Position numbers and translations under genes: made by a program. From Rotaria sordida (Eukaryota > Rotifera > Eurotatoria > Philodinida > Philodinidae), in the NCBI GenBank assembly GCA_905250125.1, contig CAJNOL010000458.1, forward strand, positions 1 to 64,000: a stretch of 64,000 nt of DNA, read 5' to 3'. Below are positions 1 to 12,386 of this stretch, piece by piece; positions within the stretch are counted from its first letter, which is position 1, and the number at the start of each line of letters is the position of its first letter. The notes beneath the pieces were generated by a model. It saw nothing but the letters and a program-made list of their open reading frames with translations. It ran no database searches and was not told the origin of the DNA.

Positions 1-373
1 GTCAAATACTAGATTATCTAAACTGATATTGTATTGTTGGTATGAGTAATTTTTAAAGATTAGTTAAAAACGATAGATGAAAATAATTTTTTTTCCAGAT
101 AATGCATGTTTAATAATCAGACTAAATACAACAGATGTTTTACCGACACTTGAAAGTGTTAGTGAAAATTAGATGAATAATGTTCATAAATAAAAAATAA
201 GAAAAAAAATACTTTTAAGTGACGATAATTACAGTTAGTAAGGAGGAAGTGCAACGGAACATAGATCAATGGATATTGATTCTTATTGTTTATCCAAATC
301 TCAGAAAAAAGAATCGTTGTCTCACGAAGAAATGTCTTTGAATGTCTGATCATTTTTTGACCAAGACTATATT

Positions 374-558
374 TTCAGACGATAGGCTATGATGAGTAGT
401 ATCATAAAGTTTCAAGTCGAAACTCGAAATTCGATTTTCAAGATCACCTAAAAGGGACCATGGTTTTCTATTAAAAAATTCGATACCTCAAAAACAAAAG
501 CTCAGACAATCAAACTCACTTAGATATTGATACTACTCACCATGGCCTACCGTCTGAA
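374..558. mobile_element. Small inverted-repeat element (MITE-like)
   Basis: The 30-bp arms at 374-403 and 529-558 are reverse complements with three mismatches, all transitions. They start TTCAGACG... and end ...GAGTAGTATC. Similarity continues weakly for about 15 bp outside the arms. The 125 bp between them has no coding signal. The size and arm layout suit a non-autonomous DNA transposon or foldback element; no clear target duplication was found. Confidence 0.6.
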
Positions 559-891
559 TGCAATCTTGATCAAACAAAGCAATCGAACACTCATGGATGT
601 TCTTTCGTCAAATATTTGCAATAATCACGTTTTATTTAAACTATTACAATAATCGAAAATCAGATAGATAAAATGTCTATCTGTATTTCCGTAAAATCTA
701 TATTTCTTCACAGAAAATATTAAATCATTTAACGTATAATTTTTACTTTGAAGAAAATTTTCTAAATTCGTCTTATATAATACTATAGACAGCAAACAAA
801 ATCTTAGCTTAAATTAGGATCTTACGGAACACTTCCAAACTCCGTTTGTCTCACAGGACTGACTCTAGTTTCAATATTATATTATTTTCAG

Positions 892-2327
892 AATCGAGAA
901 CTTAAAAGTGATGATCTTTTACTACGTCAACGTGCAGTACGATCATTATGTGACTATCTCCATGATCCGGAACATATATTACCATGTCTTGATGAAGGTT
1001 ATATCTTGAAGAAAAATTTTGTTTTCAACTGAAATAATTCATTATTTTTTTTATTATTATTATTTCAAGATATTCCAGCTACATTACTTGAATTACTCAA
1101 AGATAACGATCAATTTTGTCGTTTAAAAGCTGCTGAATGTTATTATGTCATTGCAGGTAAATAATATTCGAAATAAAAATTCTTCGTTTTTGTTCTTTAC
1201 TCTAAATATCAAATAATAGGTCATGCTATTGGTCGTCAAGCAATGCTTGCTTGTAATGTAATTCCACGTTTAGCTGAATTATTTAATGATAAAGAACCAT
1301 CAGTTAGACGAAATGCTCATAAAGCTGTATCTATGTATAGTGAAGCACCACCTGGTATATAACTTTCTATCATAAAACTATTAATAAGCTTTCTGTTTTT
1401 CTTTTTTTCTTTCTTTTGTTAGGTGCACAAAATCTTATTGAACTTCGTCTTGTTGATACACTTCTTAAGAAGTTGGTTAGTGAACTTGATGAAATAAAAG
1501 TATGTTAATTTATCAAAAACAAAAAAAAAAAAATTTTATTTTGATATGTTTTTTTTTCTAAATAGGAATTAATATTAAATACAATTCATTTTTGTTTAAT
1601 GATTGATGTTGAACAAGCACTTGCAGCTGATGCTATGTCAACATTAACATCATTACTTGAACATCCATCTGATAAAATAAAAACACTTACAGCATTAACA
1701 ATATTTCATTTAAGGTTAAAATTAATTAAGAAAAATTTAATTTAATTTAATTTAATTTTTATTAATTTTAGTATTTCACTTAAAGGTAAAGAACGTGCTG
1801 TTGAAATTGGTACAGTTGATCAATTAGTTAATTTACTTGATTCAAATAATGATGCATTAAAAAGTAAAACAGCACTTGCTCTTTCAATGTATGTCAAATT
1901 TTAGGTGTTGGTTTTCTTTTATTATTTTTCATATTTGTTTCTTTTTTTTTTTGTTTTAGTATTTGTATTATTACACCAGGAAAATATTGTACAATCAGAG
2001 CTGGTGCGATACCAAAACTTTTAGCTATGCTTAAAAATGAATCAAGTGAATTAGTTGTGAATGCTCTTAAAGTAAAATTATGATTTGTATTGATATGATT
2101 AATGAGGATATCTTTTTTTTTTTATTTAGGTTATTGCATGTATAGCTGAAGCACCGGAAGGAAGACAACAATTACTTCAATCTGTTGATCAAGTAAATGA
2201 ACTGATTTTGATATAGTAATTATTTTTTTTTTCGCTTTTTTAGATTGAACAATACAGTAATCATCGATTACCTAATTTAGCAAAACATGCACAAATTGCG
2301 ACGAAAGTTATCAAATGGAAGCCTTAA
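892..2327 (+). CDS. RSPH14: Radial spoke head protein 14 homologue (RSPH14/RTDR1), armadillo-repeat, 5' end missing
   Basis: Nine exons: 892-997, 1070-1156, 1220-1354, 1423-1499, 1566-1714, 1772-1888, 1960-2071, 2130-2192, 2244-2327 (TAA). They join in phase to 309 codons plus stop. The protein is a run of armadillo/HEAT-type helical repeats. Recognisable stretches are NRELKSDDLLLRQ at the start, GKYCTIRAGAIPKLLAML and IACIAEAPEGRQQLL near the end, and a terminal VIKWKP like the VI-x-FKP ending of RSPH14. The family acts in the radial spokes of motile cilia and flagella. About 25 N-terminal residues are missing. A possible upstream exon ends at about 840 (TAC GGA ACA CTT CCA AAC TCC before GTTTGT), which would read YGTLPNS and join in phase 0, but it is weak. 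Introns are 55-73 bp. Confidence 0.85.
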
Positions 2328-4462
2328 AAAAATGAAACAATACTTTTTTTAAAATTTTATTCATTTGATTATTTTTTTTTCTTCTTCGTAATATATAATA
2401 ACTAATATCGTAAAGTTCTATGATTACATAGATTTTGTCATTCAATGCTATGATAGAAATCGTTCTAGTTTTTGAAAACAGAATAAATTCAAATTGATAA
2501 AAATAAAAATCTATCACTTAGTAAATTCTATTCTAAAATCATGTTCACAAATAGTCGATGCATGCCAGAAAATTCGTATTCACAAATGAAAACTTTATCA
2601 AATACCAAAGTTTTTCGGTTTAAATGTGTGTTTTATCATTCATTGTACCATCAAAATTTTAATTATAGTCAGCGAGAATTTATTAGAGAATTGTCATATT
2701 CCTTTTCTTGTATGTTGAAAAAATTTTTTTTGATGCAACAATTTTTTAGATTATGCAGATTTCTATAAAGATTTTTCATCTGTACAATTATGCAATTCTA
2801 AATTTCCTATTTCAATTAAAATATATTACAAGAAAATTGAATTCGATTCTTCACTAAGATAAGAGTATAGAGAATATGTATAGCTAATCATGTTCTTCAT
2901 TATTCACTTATCTCTCTATGAATAATAAAACATATATAACAATCCGAAACAAGTCTATTTAAATCAAGAAAAAAATATCATAATTAACTTCTTTTTATAG
3001 ACGACACACATAATATTTACTAAATCAATGAACCAAAAAACAATTATTAATACTAATCGTCAAAATTATCATATAGGGAATCTATCAAACACATAATCTT
3101 AAAAACTTTTCAAAACACTTGAGACTAAAATACTCAATCAGCTATCGTCATTGAATTTCTTCACACCTGCTAATAGTTTTCTCATCTACATTAATGATTG
3201 ATTCCAAAGCAAAAAAAAAACTCTACACTTTCGATTTGTGATTATCACAAGACAACGCCTTAAAGGCACCCTGACAAATCAATCGAATACGAAAAAAAAA
3301 TTTCGTTTGGTCTCATTGTATATGTCTATTTACAGGCAACTTCATCCGGCGGGTGTATGTATTTGTTTGATGCAGTGCTTCTTTTTTTTTTTTTTTTTTT
3401 ACTATTTCTAACAAGTAATGATCCGTTCCCATCTTATACACTTTCTACGGTATCATATTAAATAAAATAAAACAAAAATCACAAAAATGACTTACGAGAC
3501 ACGTTCTTTGATTGAAAATATATTTTAAGATGGCACGTGAACTTTCTTTGATCTCTTATTTCTACAGAGAGTCGACGAAGAATAAAAAATAAAATAAAAG
3601 AAAAGAAAGAAAGGTAATCAGTCATCAATTCTAATCGCTGCTCTTGACCACTAACAAACAAAAATTCTCAATTTGTTCACATCTTATCACAAAAGCGTCA
3701 TTTAGTGCAATGTCTATATACTTGACTATACATTTATCGTTCAATATTTTAGTGGCAAAAAACAATTAGAAATATAAATACGGATTTCACAGTTGATATC
3801 ATTCATGTAATAAAATGTTTCTCTGTGCTATTCTATTTTATTTGTTATCCTCGAGTTTAATCAAGCGTCAATGATGTAAAAGAAAAAAAAAGACGAAATG
3901 CTTTTACAAGAGTAGATCGTTATCTTTATGAGTAATGACAGCAAAATGAGAATACACTATTTATGTGTCAATGACACAACAAATACAGAAACGAAAAAAA
4001 ATCGATATATGTGTGTGTGTGTGTGTGTGCGTATGTGTGTGTGTATACAGATTCAAGTTAGGTTTTTTTGCTAACGGAATAAGGATCAAGGAGACAAAAT
4101 CAGTATTTGCTCACACTTTTTGAGGATGCTGTGCATACAGTAATTGATTGCCTTTTTCTCTTTTCTTACTTTCACCTGTATGTAACATTGTCGACCATTC
4201 ATTATTTCTTTCGTCTTTTTTTTTTCTTTCTCTTTTCTTTGGGCGTTTTTTATTCGTCCTATTAGTCTTGTCATCGTAAACTTTTTTTCTTATTGGCTAT
4301 CAACGATATATTTCGATAACGCAAAACGAATTCATACACTACACCTTTTTGCGATAGAGAACGAGAGAGAAAAAGAGAAAAAGCGCGACAAACAACCGAG
4401 GTGAAGCGTGAAGCTCTTGCACACTTGACAAAGCGAATATATCGACAGGTTTATACGTACAC
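2328..4462. other. Intergenic region between RSPH14 and the T-box gene
   Basis: No coding exon is recognised. It holds a T-run at about 3380-3400 and a (GT)n microsatellite at 4011-4043. A purine-rich stretch of roughly 80 bp (GAGAGAGAAAAAGAGAAA...) lies just before the T-box start codon and is probably 5' leader or promoter of that gene. Confidence 0.5.
4011..4043. repeat. (GT)n microsatellite
   Basis: GT repeats interrupted by GCGTA, about 420 bp upstream of the T-box start codon. Confidence 0.85.
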
Positions 4463-7400
4463 ATGCGTATGGGTTTTCGACCTCTTGTTAATTTAACAGC
4501 ACCACTTGGTGCTAATATTAATTCAATATTTTCAACAACAACAACACGGTCATTTATTAATCCATTTCTTAATCAATCATCATATGCAATTGATAATAAT
4601 CATTCTCAACAACAACAACATAAAGACGATAATAATGATGATAATGATTCTGATCTTAAAGTTGAATTAGAAAATAAACAATTATGGGATGCTTTCCATG
4701 GGCATGGGACTGAAATGGTAAAGTCATAAAATTTCAAAAAAAAAAAACAAAAAAGAATTCTTCTTTTTATTTCTTTTTTTATTTCAGGTTATTACAAAAA
4801 GTGGCCGGTAAGGAGATTAAAAAGAAAATAATTTATTTAAAAATTCTTTTCGATTTCTTAGACGAATATTTCCAGCTTTTAAAGTTAAAGTAACTGGTTT
4901 GAATCCTCAAGCAAAATATGTATTTTTAATGGATATTCAAGCAGCTGATTCTCATAGATATAAATTTCATAATTCTAAATGGATGATTGCTGGTAATGCA
5001 GATCCTGAAATGTCAAAACGTCTTTATGTTCATCCAGATTCACCAGCAACAGGTTAATTAAATACTCGGGTTTTTTTTGTTTTATAAATTTTCTATTCTT
5101 AAAATTTTAAGGTGAACAATGGATGTCGAAATCTGTTTCATTTCATAAACTTAAATTAACAAATAATATCTCCGACAAAAATTCTTATGTAAGTAGATAA
5201 TAAAAATGTTCATTAATCATCATGTTTTATTTTATTTTTTTTTTCTTTTTCTTCTTCTCCATCCATTATCATTTACTCTAGAGTTATAAACAAGTTAATG
5301 TTTTGTTTCGATCAGTTTATTTGATATCGTCGCCGTATGCTTGTCTATCTTGACAATCGATCGTTACTATATTTCACCTTAAAGATTCTCTTTATGTATC
5401 TAATGAGCCATAGAAAACGAACAAGAAAAAAAAACGAAGAAAAAAATCTACTCTGCCAATGAGAAAAAAAGTCTACTTAACATCAATTTGAAAAATTGAT
5501 TTGTTTGCTTGTCATAAAATGTGTTGATAAAGGAGATTTCTTTCTTTCTTTTTTCTTTTTACCAGCGAATAACACTCTATTAACAACACCCATTCAGGTG
5601 CAAGTTAAGTTTCCTATTTTATGACGACAGTGGCAGACAATAAAGAATAAGAGAAATGATTAAGTCTTTTTTTTTTTCTTCGTTAGACAATACTCAATTC
5701 AATGCATAAATATCAACCAAGATTACACATTGTTAAAACGAATGATTTAATTAAAATTCCATGGTCACCAATAAAAACATTTATATTTAAAGAAACACAA
5801 TTTATTGCTGTTACAGCTTATCAGAATGAAAAAGTAATCGAAATTTTCTCGTTTTCTTTTTCTCCCATTTATTTTATTAATGTTATAATATGCTTGATAG
5901 ATTACCCAATTGAAAATAGACAATAACCCGTTTGCTAAAGGTTTTCGAGACAATGGAGCGGCAAGCAAGCGTGATAAAAGGTATATATGCATATTTCGTA
6001 TTTTTTCTTTTTTTCTTTTCATTGAATAATGTACATACGAAACGATAGTTGGTTAAGATTGATCAACTTCGATTAGTATCCGTGTAAAAGCGATACATCA
6101 CAGGTGTACTTATGTAATCGTGTATATATGTATGTAAATAGATACAGTTGAATATAAAGAAGAAAAAAGCCGAATACCGGTAGTCTCTCTCTCTCTGTTC
6201 ATTTGTATTATCTTTTGAAATAAAAAAAGAAAAAAAGAGAAAACGAAAAATTCAAGTGGAGTTCATCATTCTTCTTTTGATGATCTATCACTTTTTCTTT
6301 TCTCGAGGCACTCTCATCTCACTTACATTACTCTATCATATATACACATACATATATCTGGATAAATAAAGTAGCTTCCTTCATTTGTCGTTTATCATCA
6401 TTTGATATAAAAAGACTAAAATGTATATATATATATATATATGTATTTTGTTGTGATTTGAACGTGTGCGTGCGAATGTCTGATGTGTCACGTTCAATTT
6501 GCGATCTCACTCTCTTTCACATTCTGATTGATCTGTCGTCCATTTTACTGTATATATATATAAATACATTTATCTAGTGACAAAAACCTGACTGTGATCA
6601 CTTATTTTCAATGTGTGATAATGGATGCAAATGGATAGAAAGAAATAAGAGACATATACAACCTTCTTTCTTTTTCTTGTTTTGTATCATAAGACCAGAT
6701 GGCTTTAATGAACATAAAAGAGATTTTTATTTGAATAGACATATTATTTCGTGAAACTTATTTGATTCTGTTAAATAAGATTTTTGTATTGGTTTTCTTT
6801 TTAAATATTAACCGTTATCTTCTTTCGGCCAAGAGTACATATTAACATGAGACGAATGAGCATTTTTTGTTGTCATTTATCTTAATGTTTTATCTTAAAG
6901 CTTTTCTTTTTTTTTTTTTTTTACTATAATTATACTTGAATCTTGTCAAGCAATAGAGTTATTAAATTTAGACGTCTCAATTTTGATCTATCGTCTAGTA
7001 CAACAGCGGCATCAAGAATTTTATTTGAGAAACCACAAATTCCTCTAATACCAACATATCATGCAATTGAAAATTCATCTGAAAAAAATGATGATTATAT
7101 TGATATTGAATCACATAATCATTATGAGAATGATTCTATTAATATAAAACGTACACCAAGTTTATCATCAACAACATCAATTAGTACATGTTCACCAACA
7201 ACAAATCATCATCGTTCAATACCTATTATATCACCAATATATTCTCATGATCATCAATCAATCAAACGATCTCGTTCACCATCAACAACAGATGAAGAAA
7301 CAAATAAACGAGTTTGTTTAACAAATCATACTCGTCCAATTGTAAAAAATGATTTGAGAAATATTGAATCATTAATTGAACGTGTACCTGAAAAAACAAC

Positions 7401-7599
7401 TATTAATGAACCAATACTACCAACACCAACACCAACAACAATGGATCCAAATTATCTTTATTTATTTTATATGGCACAATTTCATAATCATCAAAAAACA
7501 CAATTATTACATTCAAATCCATTACAACGATATTTATTATATAATCAACAACATTTACAAAACTATTATCATTATCCATCAATAACAAATACAAAATAA
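4463..7599 (+). CDS. Tbx2/3: T-box transcription factor, Tbx2/3 (optomotor-blind) subfamily
   Basis: Seven exons: 4463-4717, 4788-4807, 4862-5052, 5112-5188, 5687-5833, 5901-5980, 6951-7599 (TAA), giving 472 aa in phase. The T-box begins around residue 70 ([19 protein letters not shown]) and contains [97 protein letters not shown] and NPFAKGFRD. The combination GEQWMSK + KLTNNISDK + [12 protein letters not shown] points to Tbx2/3 rather than Brachyury or Tbx1/4/5/6. These nuclear proteins bind T-half sites and mostly repress. The N-terminal region is Asn/Gln/Asp-rich. The 210-aa C-terminal part is low-complexity and unlike known repression domains. Intron 4 (498 bp) and intron 6 (970 bp) are long for this locus. 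Starting at the next Met (4469) is also possible; the acceptor at 6951 is the least certain splice site. Confidence 0.92.
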
Positions 7600-8556
7600 G
7601 GCGTTTTGTTTTGTATATATTTCTATTTTTTATCATTATGTGTTAGTTTGATTTTGTCTATCTCTTTCTTTTTTTGTTCTGTCAGTGATTTTTTTTTTGT
7701 TTGTTTCAAATAAATAACAAACCCGAAAATTGATTTGGTTTGTGTCTTTTTTTTTATTTATCTAATTCAAAGATAAACTATTGAAAGATTTTTTTTCCAA
7801 AGAATTATCATAAGTCTATTTTATTAACTAAAAAGACCATTTAATAATGTCGGAAATATATAGATGTGAAGAATTTTTTTTGCAGATTTTGTTCGAAAAT
7901 TTAAAATTGATTATGGATAAATTCAGTGAATATGTGAAACAATTCTTCGAATGTGTCTATTGTACGATTAGTTTGCAAAATAAAAGTAAATGGATACACT
8001 CGATTGTCAGATAATTAGAAAGTACTTTGAAGTACAAGAGCAAATTGCTTGGTAAACAGTTACTTTTTTCCCTTTTGTTGAATGCCGCAATCGGAAAATT
8101 TGTCAAGTTTTATTAAACGGTCTAATTTAGTCTGTATCTTTTCTTAAATGAAACATAGTGAGATACTTCATTGGATTTTCAAATTTCTTTCTTTAGAAAT
8201 AAGTTAGTTTCTGGATATTTCATAGTACAAGCAAATAGATAAGATAATTTTCTATGAAATAAAGACAATCGAAATAAAGTAAAATTAGAAATCGATAGGA
8301 CACTTAAAGTAATGCAGAACAGGTAATAAAATATTGTTTACACTTCTATTTTTCAGACGGTAAAGAAACGACGAAAGATAATAAAACGAGATACGTGAAT
8401 TAGTGTCCTACAAACTGGTCGGGTAGACAGCATATGGACCAACCCAGAACATGTTATTTTTACTTTATTAAATTGTTATTTATGTAAAAGCATAGGAGTA
8501 AAAATAGATTCGAACATAATTGAGCAATTTATGGTACATAAGAATAAATCACAGAA

Positions 8557-8860
8557 ATGGAAAGCGATATTGTTTTACTAAAAGAATTCATTCTTAATGA
8601 AATCTCATCTACACATGCTGATAAACCATATGGCGAGCCACCTGAATACATATTAAGAAAAATAAATTATCAACAAGGTGAATCTGTATTATCGTGATGG
8701 AAAAAGCAGTCATGCATGTATTCACAATTGTAACGTTTGACATCAACACTGGATTCCATTTCAGTGTCATCAGCAACAAGCAAAAGTATACTTAGCAAAA
8801 TTGATTGAACTTTAGAAGCAGAAAGACATCAGATAAATCCTGAATCATTTACTTTTTTGT
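8557..8860 (+). pseudogene. Decayed coding fragment of unknown family
   Basis: A 46-aa open frame (8557-8697, starts MESDIVLLKEFI, contains GEPPEYILRKINYQQGE) is followed after a +1 frame change by LYYRDGKSSHACIHNCNV, a stop, then HQHWIPFQCHQQQAKVYLAKLIEL and more stops. The second part has non-random composition and Cys/His residues. This looks like a frameshifted, stop-ridden remnant, perhaps from a transposon, but no family was recognised. Confidence 0.3.
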
Positions 8861-10240
8861 GAAATTTGAGATAATCCCTTTTTTTGTGGCTGTTTATGGA
8901 AAAATAAATAGTACATTTATTCGTATAAAATAAAAGTTTGAAAGCTGTATTGTGACTGTGAAAGTATCTGCCGAATGTCAATTAGCTCCGGTCTGAATCT
9001 AGTTGCAAAAATTCGTTCCTCTACAAAATATTAATATGAAGTACTACCATGAAAAAATAAATTTCTTATGTTAATTCCTAGGAATTCGATTGAATCGATA
9101 CTAAGAAAAAGATAGAAGAATCAACATTAGTCAAATGAAACAATAGGTACCAGAAGCATTGAATTTTGTTTTCTTCTCGATGTTTTTTCTTTCGAGGCTT
9201 TAACCGAAACTGATTGTTTATTAAAAATTCTCTGTAATACTTTTCTGTATCCGACATTGAAAAAACATCAGAAATAACTGGTTTTCCTTCATTATATTAC
9301 TTAAGTAATGATATTTTGAAAAAATACGACGTTATATCTTGATACACTATCAAAAATTATCATTTATGATTGATGTCTATGATTTTGATAAACAAAACAA
9401 AATACTTTCAGTATCATTACATGATTTTGTTTATGATATTGATAGTATGTGAGAAAGAGATTAAAATCTTTTTTTTTATGACACAATATTTTAGAATCAT
9501 AAAACATGTCAATCTATTCTATCGTTTCTAGTCTCGAGTCATATTTCATTTGGTGCAGTATCCATCCAAATGTTATACAATAATCTTTGGAGAACATATA
9601 TATAATAATGTATCTTTATTAAGGGCTTCTATTTTTAATACACAAAATATAGATGGAAGGATGCATTTTGTGTGAAGGAATTTCTTATTATTTCATTTTT
9701 GGCATGGAAAAAGCTGCTTTAATTTGCACATTCGCTTTTGACGTCTGGAGTTAGTTTTCCTAAAAATTAATTATGCATACTAGTAGATTGAATATTATTG
9801 CTGGCATAAATATGGACACAGAGTGACTGAGATTATATATCAAAGATATTCTATTTAGAGAATAAACAAGAGTTAGTAAAATTTTTCGTACTGTTCTAAA
9901 TTAATCAAAAACTTTCTATGTGATTCGAACTGAAGAAAAACCGTCGGTATAGCGATCGGTATAATGCGCACTGTACCGACTGGTTGTGAGTGAGTGTACG
10001 GATCTTCTCGTCATATATATCCACTAATCTCCTATTTACACCCATTTCTTAATTGATCATTTATTTCTTTAATGGAAACTAGATCCTTCTCTTTAATTTT
10101 TCACTTGTTTAGTATTCCTGACAAGCCCAAACTAATAAGAAAACAGAATGATATCGTTATAGCAGCGTGCATTTTAGACAATATTGATGTACAGTATTTA
10201 TTCAAAAAAGTCATTTTTCAAACACTTGATCTATCCGCCT

Positions 10241-10292
10241 GAGCTCGTGACTCATGGGATGGGCTGGTTTTAGCCCATCTCATGCGCAGCTC
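10241..10292. repeat. Imperfect hairpin
   Basis: GAGCT at 10241 pairs with AGCTC at 10288-10292, and CATGGGATGGGCT pairs with AGCCCATCTCATG around a GGTTTT loop. The stem has about 20 pairs with bulges. It is unusually GC-rich for the surroundings. It could be part of an inverted-repeat element or a structured transcript. Confidence 0.5.
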
Positions 10293-10931
10293 TGATAGTA
10301 AGCAACTCGTATGGAAGTAAATTCAAAATGTGAAGTATTTCTATCTAATTAGATGAATTATTGCAGAACAAGTGAATCACTATACATTTTAAGAATAGTT
10401 CTTGGTATTTTTTATTTTTTAAGATATCAATTATTTGTTTTACTCTTCAACAGTTCCGAAAATAAGAAAGTAAATGAAAAATTGAAAACACATATGTTGC
10501 ACAATAAAATTCTAATTTCTGTCCGATTACAACTTGTTGTTATTATCGTTTTTTTTTATTTGAAATTCATCCTCGTATTATCACGTTCTGTTGCTTCCTA
10601 TCTGTTTGCTATAAAATGATAAAGTTTTATGTTCTTCCTTTTTTATGACTGCTTCACTGGAATGAATCGAGCTAAAAAGAAGAATTGTCTTGTTTACTGT
10701 CGGTTCGTCAAGGTCGTCGACCTTTCTCTTCAATGAAAGAAGAGTATATATATATATAACCACCTGATGTGATCTTTTGCTAAATTGAAATGCCTCGTAA
10801 TAACTACTGCATATGTCGTGTTTTCGAATAAAAGTTATCATTTCTAAACTCCACCTTGCTTTCATTCTCAAGATAGTGAGACTAAGTGTTCATTTTTGAT
10901 TAGGGAGTCGAACAACTTTTGTTCTGTTTTT

Positions 10932-10954
10932 GTCGTCGTCGTCGTCGTCGTCGT
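10932..10954 (+). repeat. (GTC)n microsatellite upstream of the thiaminase-like gene
   Basis: About seven and a half tandem GTC units end 28 bp before the start codon at 10983, so it would lie in the 5' leader or core promoter of that gene. Confidence 0.8.
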
Positions 10955-10982
10955 ATCTTATTTTTGTCTAAAATAGTCAACA

Positions 10983-12386
10983 ATGCATCTCAGAGGATTT
11001 GTTGCAATTCCACTGATTCTTCTTGTGTCGCAAATTAATATTTTAGTGACGGAAGCTTCTTTAAACATATTGTTTACAATGCAGAATAATGACACCAACA
11101 AAATGACCCAGATAACACTGAAAGTCGCTCTCTCTCCCTACCTTCCTGATTCCGGTGGTGACAAACATAAAGGTCTACTTCAATTCATCACAGACGAGTT
11201 TAAGCAAGTTTATCCTGATATTTCCCTCCAATTACGTCCTATTAATTTCAACGATGATATTTATGATCTAAATGTACTCACTAAATGGCTCATGAGCGAT
11301 GGCAGTGGATACGATATTGTCGAAGTCGATACTCTATTTCTAGGTGATCTTGTTAATGCTGGCCTTATCGCTCCACAGTTTATTACTACAACTAGCCAGG
11401 CCGATTGGCATTCTGCTGCGACCATTTCGGTACAGATGAATCAAGCAGTGTATGGTTTTCCACATCTTATGTGCTCATTTTTCCTTTTCACTCGTGATGA
11501 GCACATAGCTGCCGCGAGCACAATTGATCAGCTCATTACAGTTCTGGGCAGCACGCCCACAGACAATTATCGTCTGGTGGGAAATCTGGATGGGGATTGG
11601 TTCCTACCGGCTCTATGGCTTGCTAGTTTTCAAGGTAGCAATAGTTCTTTATCTGAGGTTATGGCATTTGCTCTTCATGCTTATACAAAGAATTCTTTCG
11701 AAACGATGCACAAGTTTGTCGAGCTCTGTAATCGATCTGGAGACGAGAATCATTGTCTTGATGGAGCATTTTATAATGACAGTGATATACCAACTCTTTT
11801 ATTTGCGCGTGATCAGACTGCAGCGATGTTTGGGTTTTCTGAAAAACTTTTTGGTGTTCTAAAAAATGGTAGCCCAGATGATTATACAAATGTCAAATTA
11901 CTTCCACTACCCATAGGTAGTGTTCGCAATCAACCACTGCTTTTTATTGACGCATTGGTCTTTCGACGAAATATGTCCGTTGATATATTGAATGCCTCTC
12001 GTTTATTTGCTGAATTCATGGGCACACCTCGAATGCAGGCAGCCATAGTCGGTAGTGGTGACAGTCCAGGTAGCATTCCTCGTTACCTTCTTCCAATATC
12101 CAAGAGTGCGTACGATGAGCCACTCTTAGTAAATAACAGATTCTATCAAGAATACTTTCGAAATTTAAGCGGTTTGCCGTACCCTACAGTGGGATTTCCG
12201 AATGAACGTAAACAACTTCGAGCTGCTATTTTAGACTACATGGGATATAACAAAAGAAGACGCAGCAACGCTATGTCACTGTATAAAAGGCTTGGAGATG
12301 GTCTCCTTGTATATGTACTTGTAACACTATCAGTGCTCTATATTTCTTCAATTTGTTATCATTCCTCTATTGTCACTATTATATGA
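10983..12386 (+). CDS. Thiaminase I (thiamine pyridinylase)-like secreted/anchored protein
   Basis: An intronless 467-aa frame. Residues 1-25 form a signal peptide. The body (about 44-415) has the fold pattern of a periplasmic-binding-type thiaminase I: ITLKVALSPYLPD, then YDIVEVDTLFLGDLVNAGL (110-128), then YGFPHLMCSFFLF, with Cys164 at the position of the catalytic Cys of bacterial thiaminase I. FGFSEKLFG follows, with Glu287 at the position of the catalytic Glu, then PRYLLPIS. Thiaminase I swaps the thiazole of thiamine for another base or nucleophile. Residues 441-460 are a hydrophobic tail after a basic stretch (KRRRS), which suggests a membrane or GPI anchor, absent in the soluble bacterial enzymes. 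Several N-x-S/T sites fit secretion. Codon use is less AT-biased than the neighbours (CTC, GCC, ACC are common). The absence of introns and the bacterial-type family suggest horizontal transfer. Activity is inferred from motifs only. Confidence 0.82.
   Translation: MHLRGFVAIPLILLVSQINILVTEASLNILFTMQNNDTNKMTQITLKVALSPYLPDSGGDKHKGLLQFITDEFKQVYPDISLQLRPINFNDDIYDLNVLTKWLMSDGSGYDIVEVDTLFLGDLVNAGLIAPQFITTTSQADWHSAATISVQMNQAVYGFPHLMCSFFLFTRDEHIAAASTIDQLITVLGSTPTDNYRLVGNLDGDWFLPALWLASFQGSNSSLSEVMAFALHAYTKNSFETMHKFVELCNRSGDENHCLDGAFYNDSDIPTLLFARDQTAAMFGFSEKLFGVLKNGSPDDYTNVKLLPLPIGSVRNQPLLFIDALVFRRNMSVDILNASRLFAEFMGTPRMQAAIVGSGDSPGSIPRYLLPISKSAYDEPLLVNNRFYQEYFRNLSGLPYPTVGFPNERKQLRAAILDYMGYNKRRRSNAMSLYKRLGDGLLVYVLVTLSVLYISSICYHSSIVTII

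Larger units (their letters stand above)
7600..10982. other. Long intergenic region with scattered remnants
   Basis: No complete gene is visible. It contains a short decayed coding fragment (about 8557-8860), a 52-nt imperfect hairpin (10241-10292) and a (GTC)n run (about 10932-10954). The remainder is AT-rich with no extended reading frame that looks coding. Confidence 0.5.

Noticed and set aside
10353-10871. Open frames at 10353-10619 (+) and 10581-10871 (-)
   Set aside because: Hydrophobic or biased composition typical of AT-rich sequence, with no splice partners or recognisable motifs.
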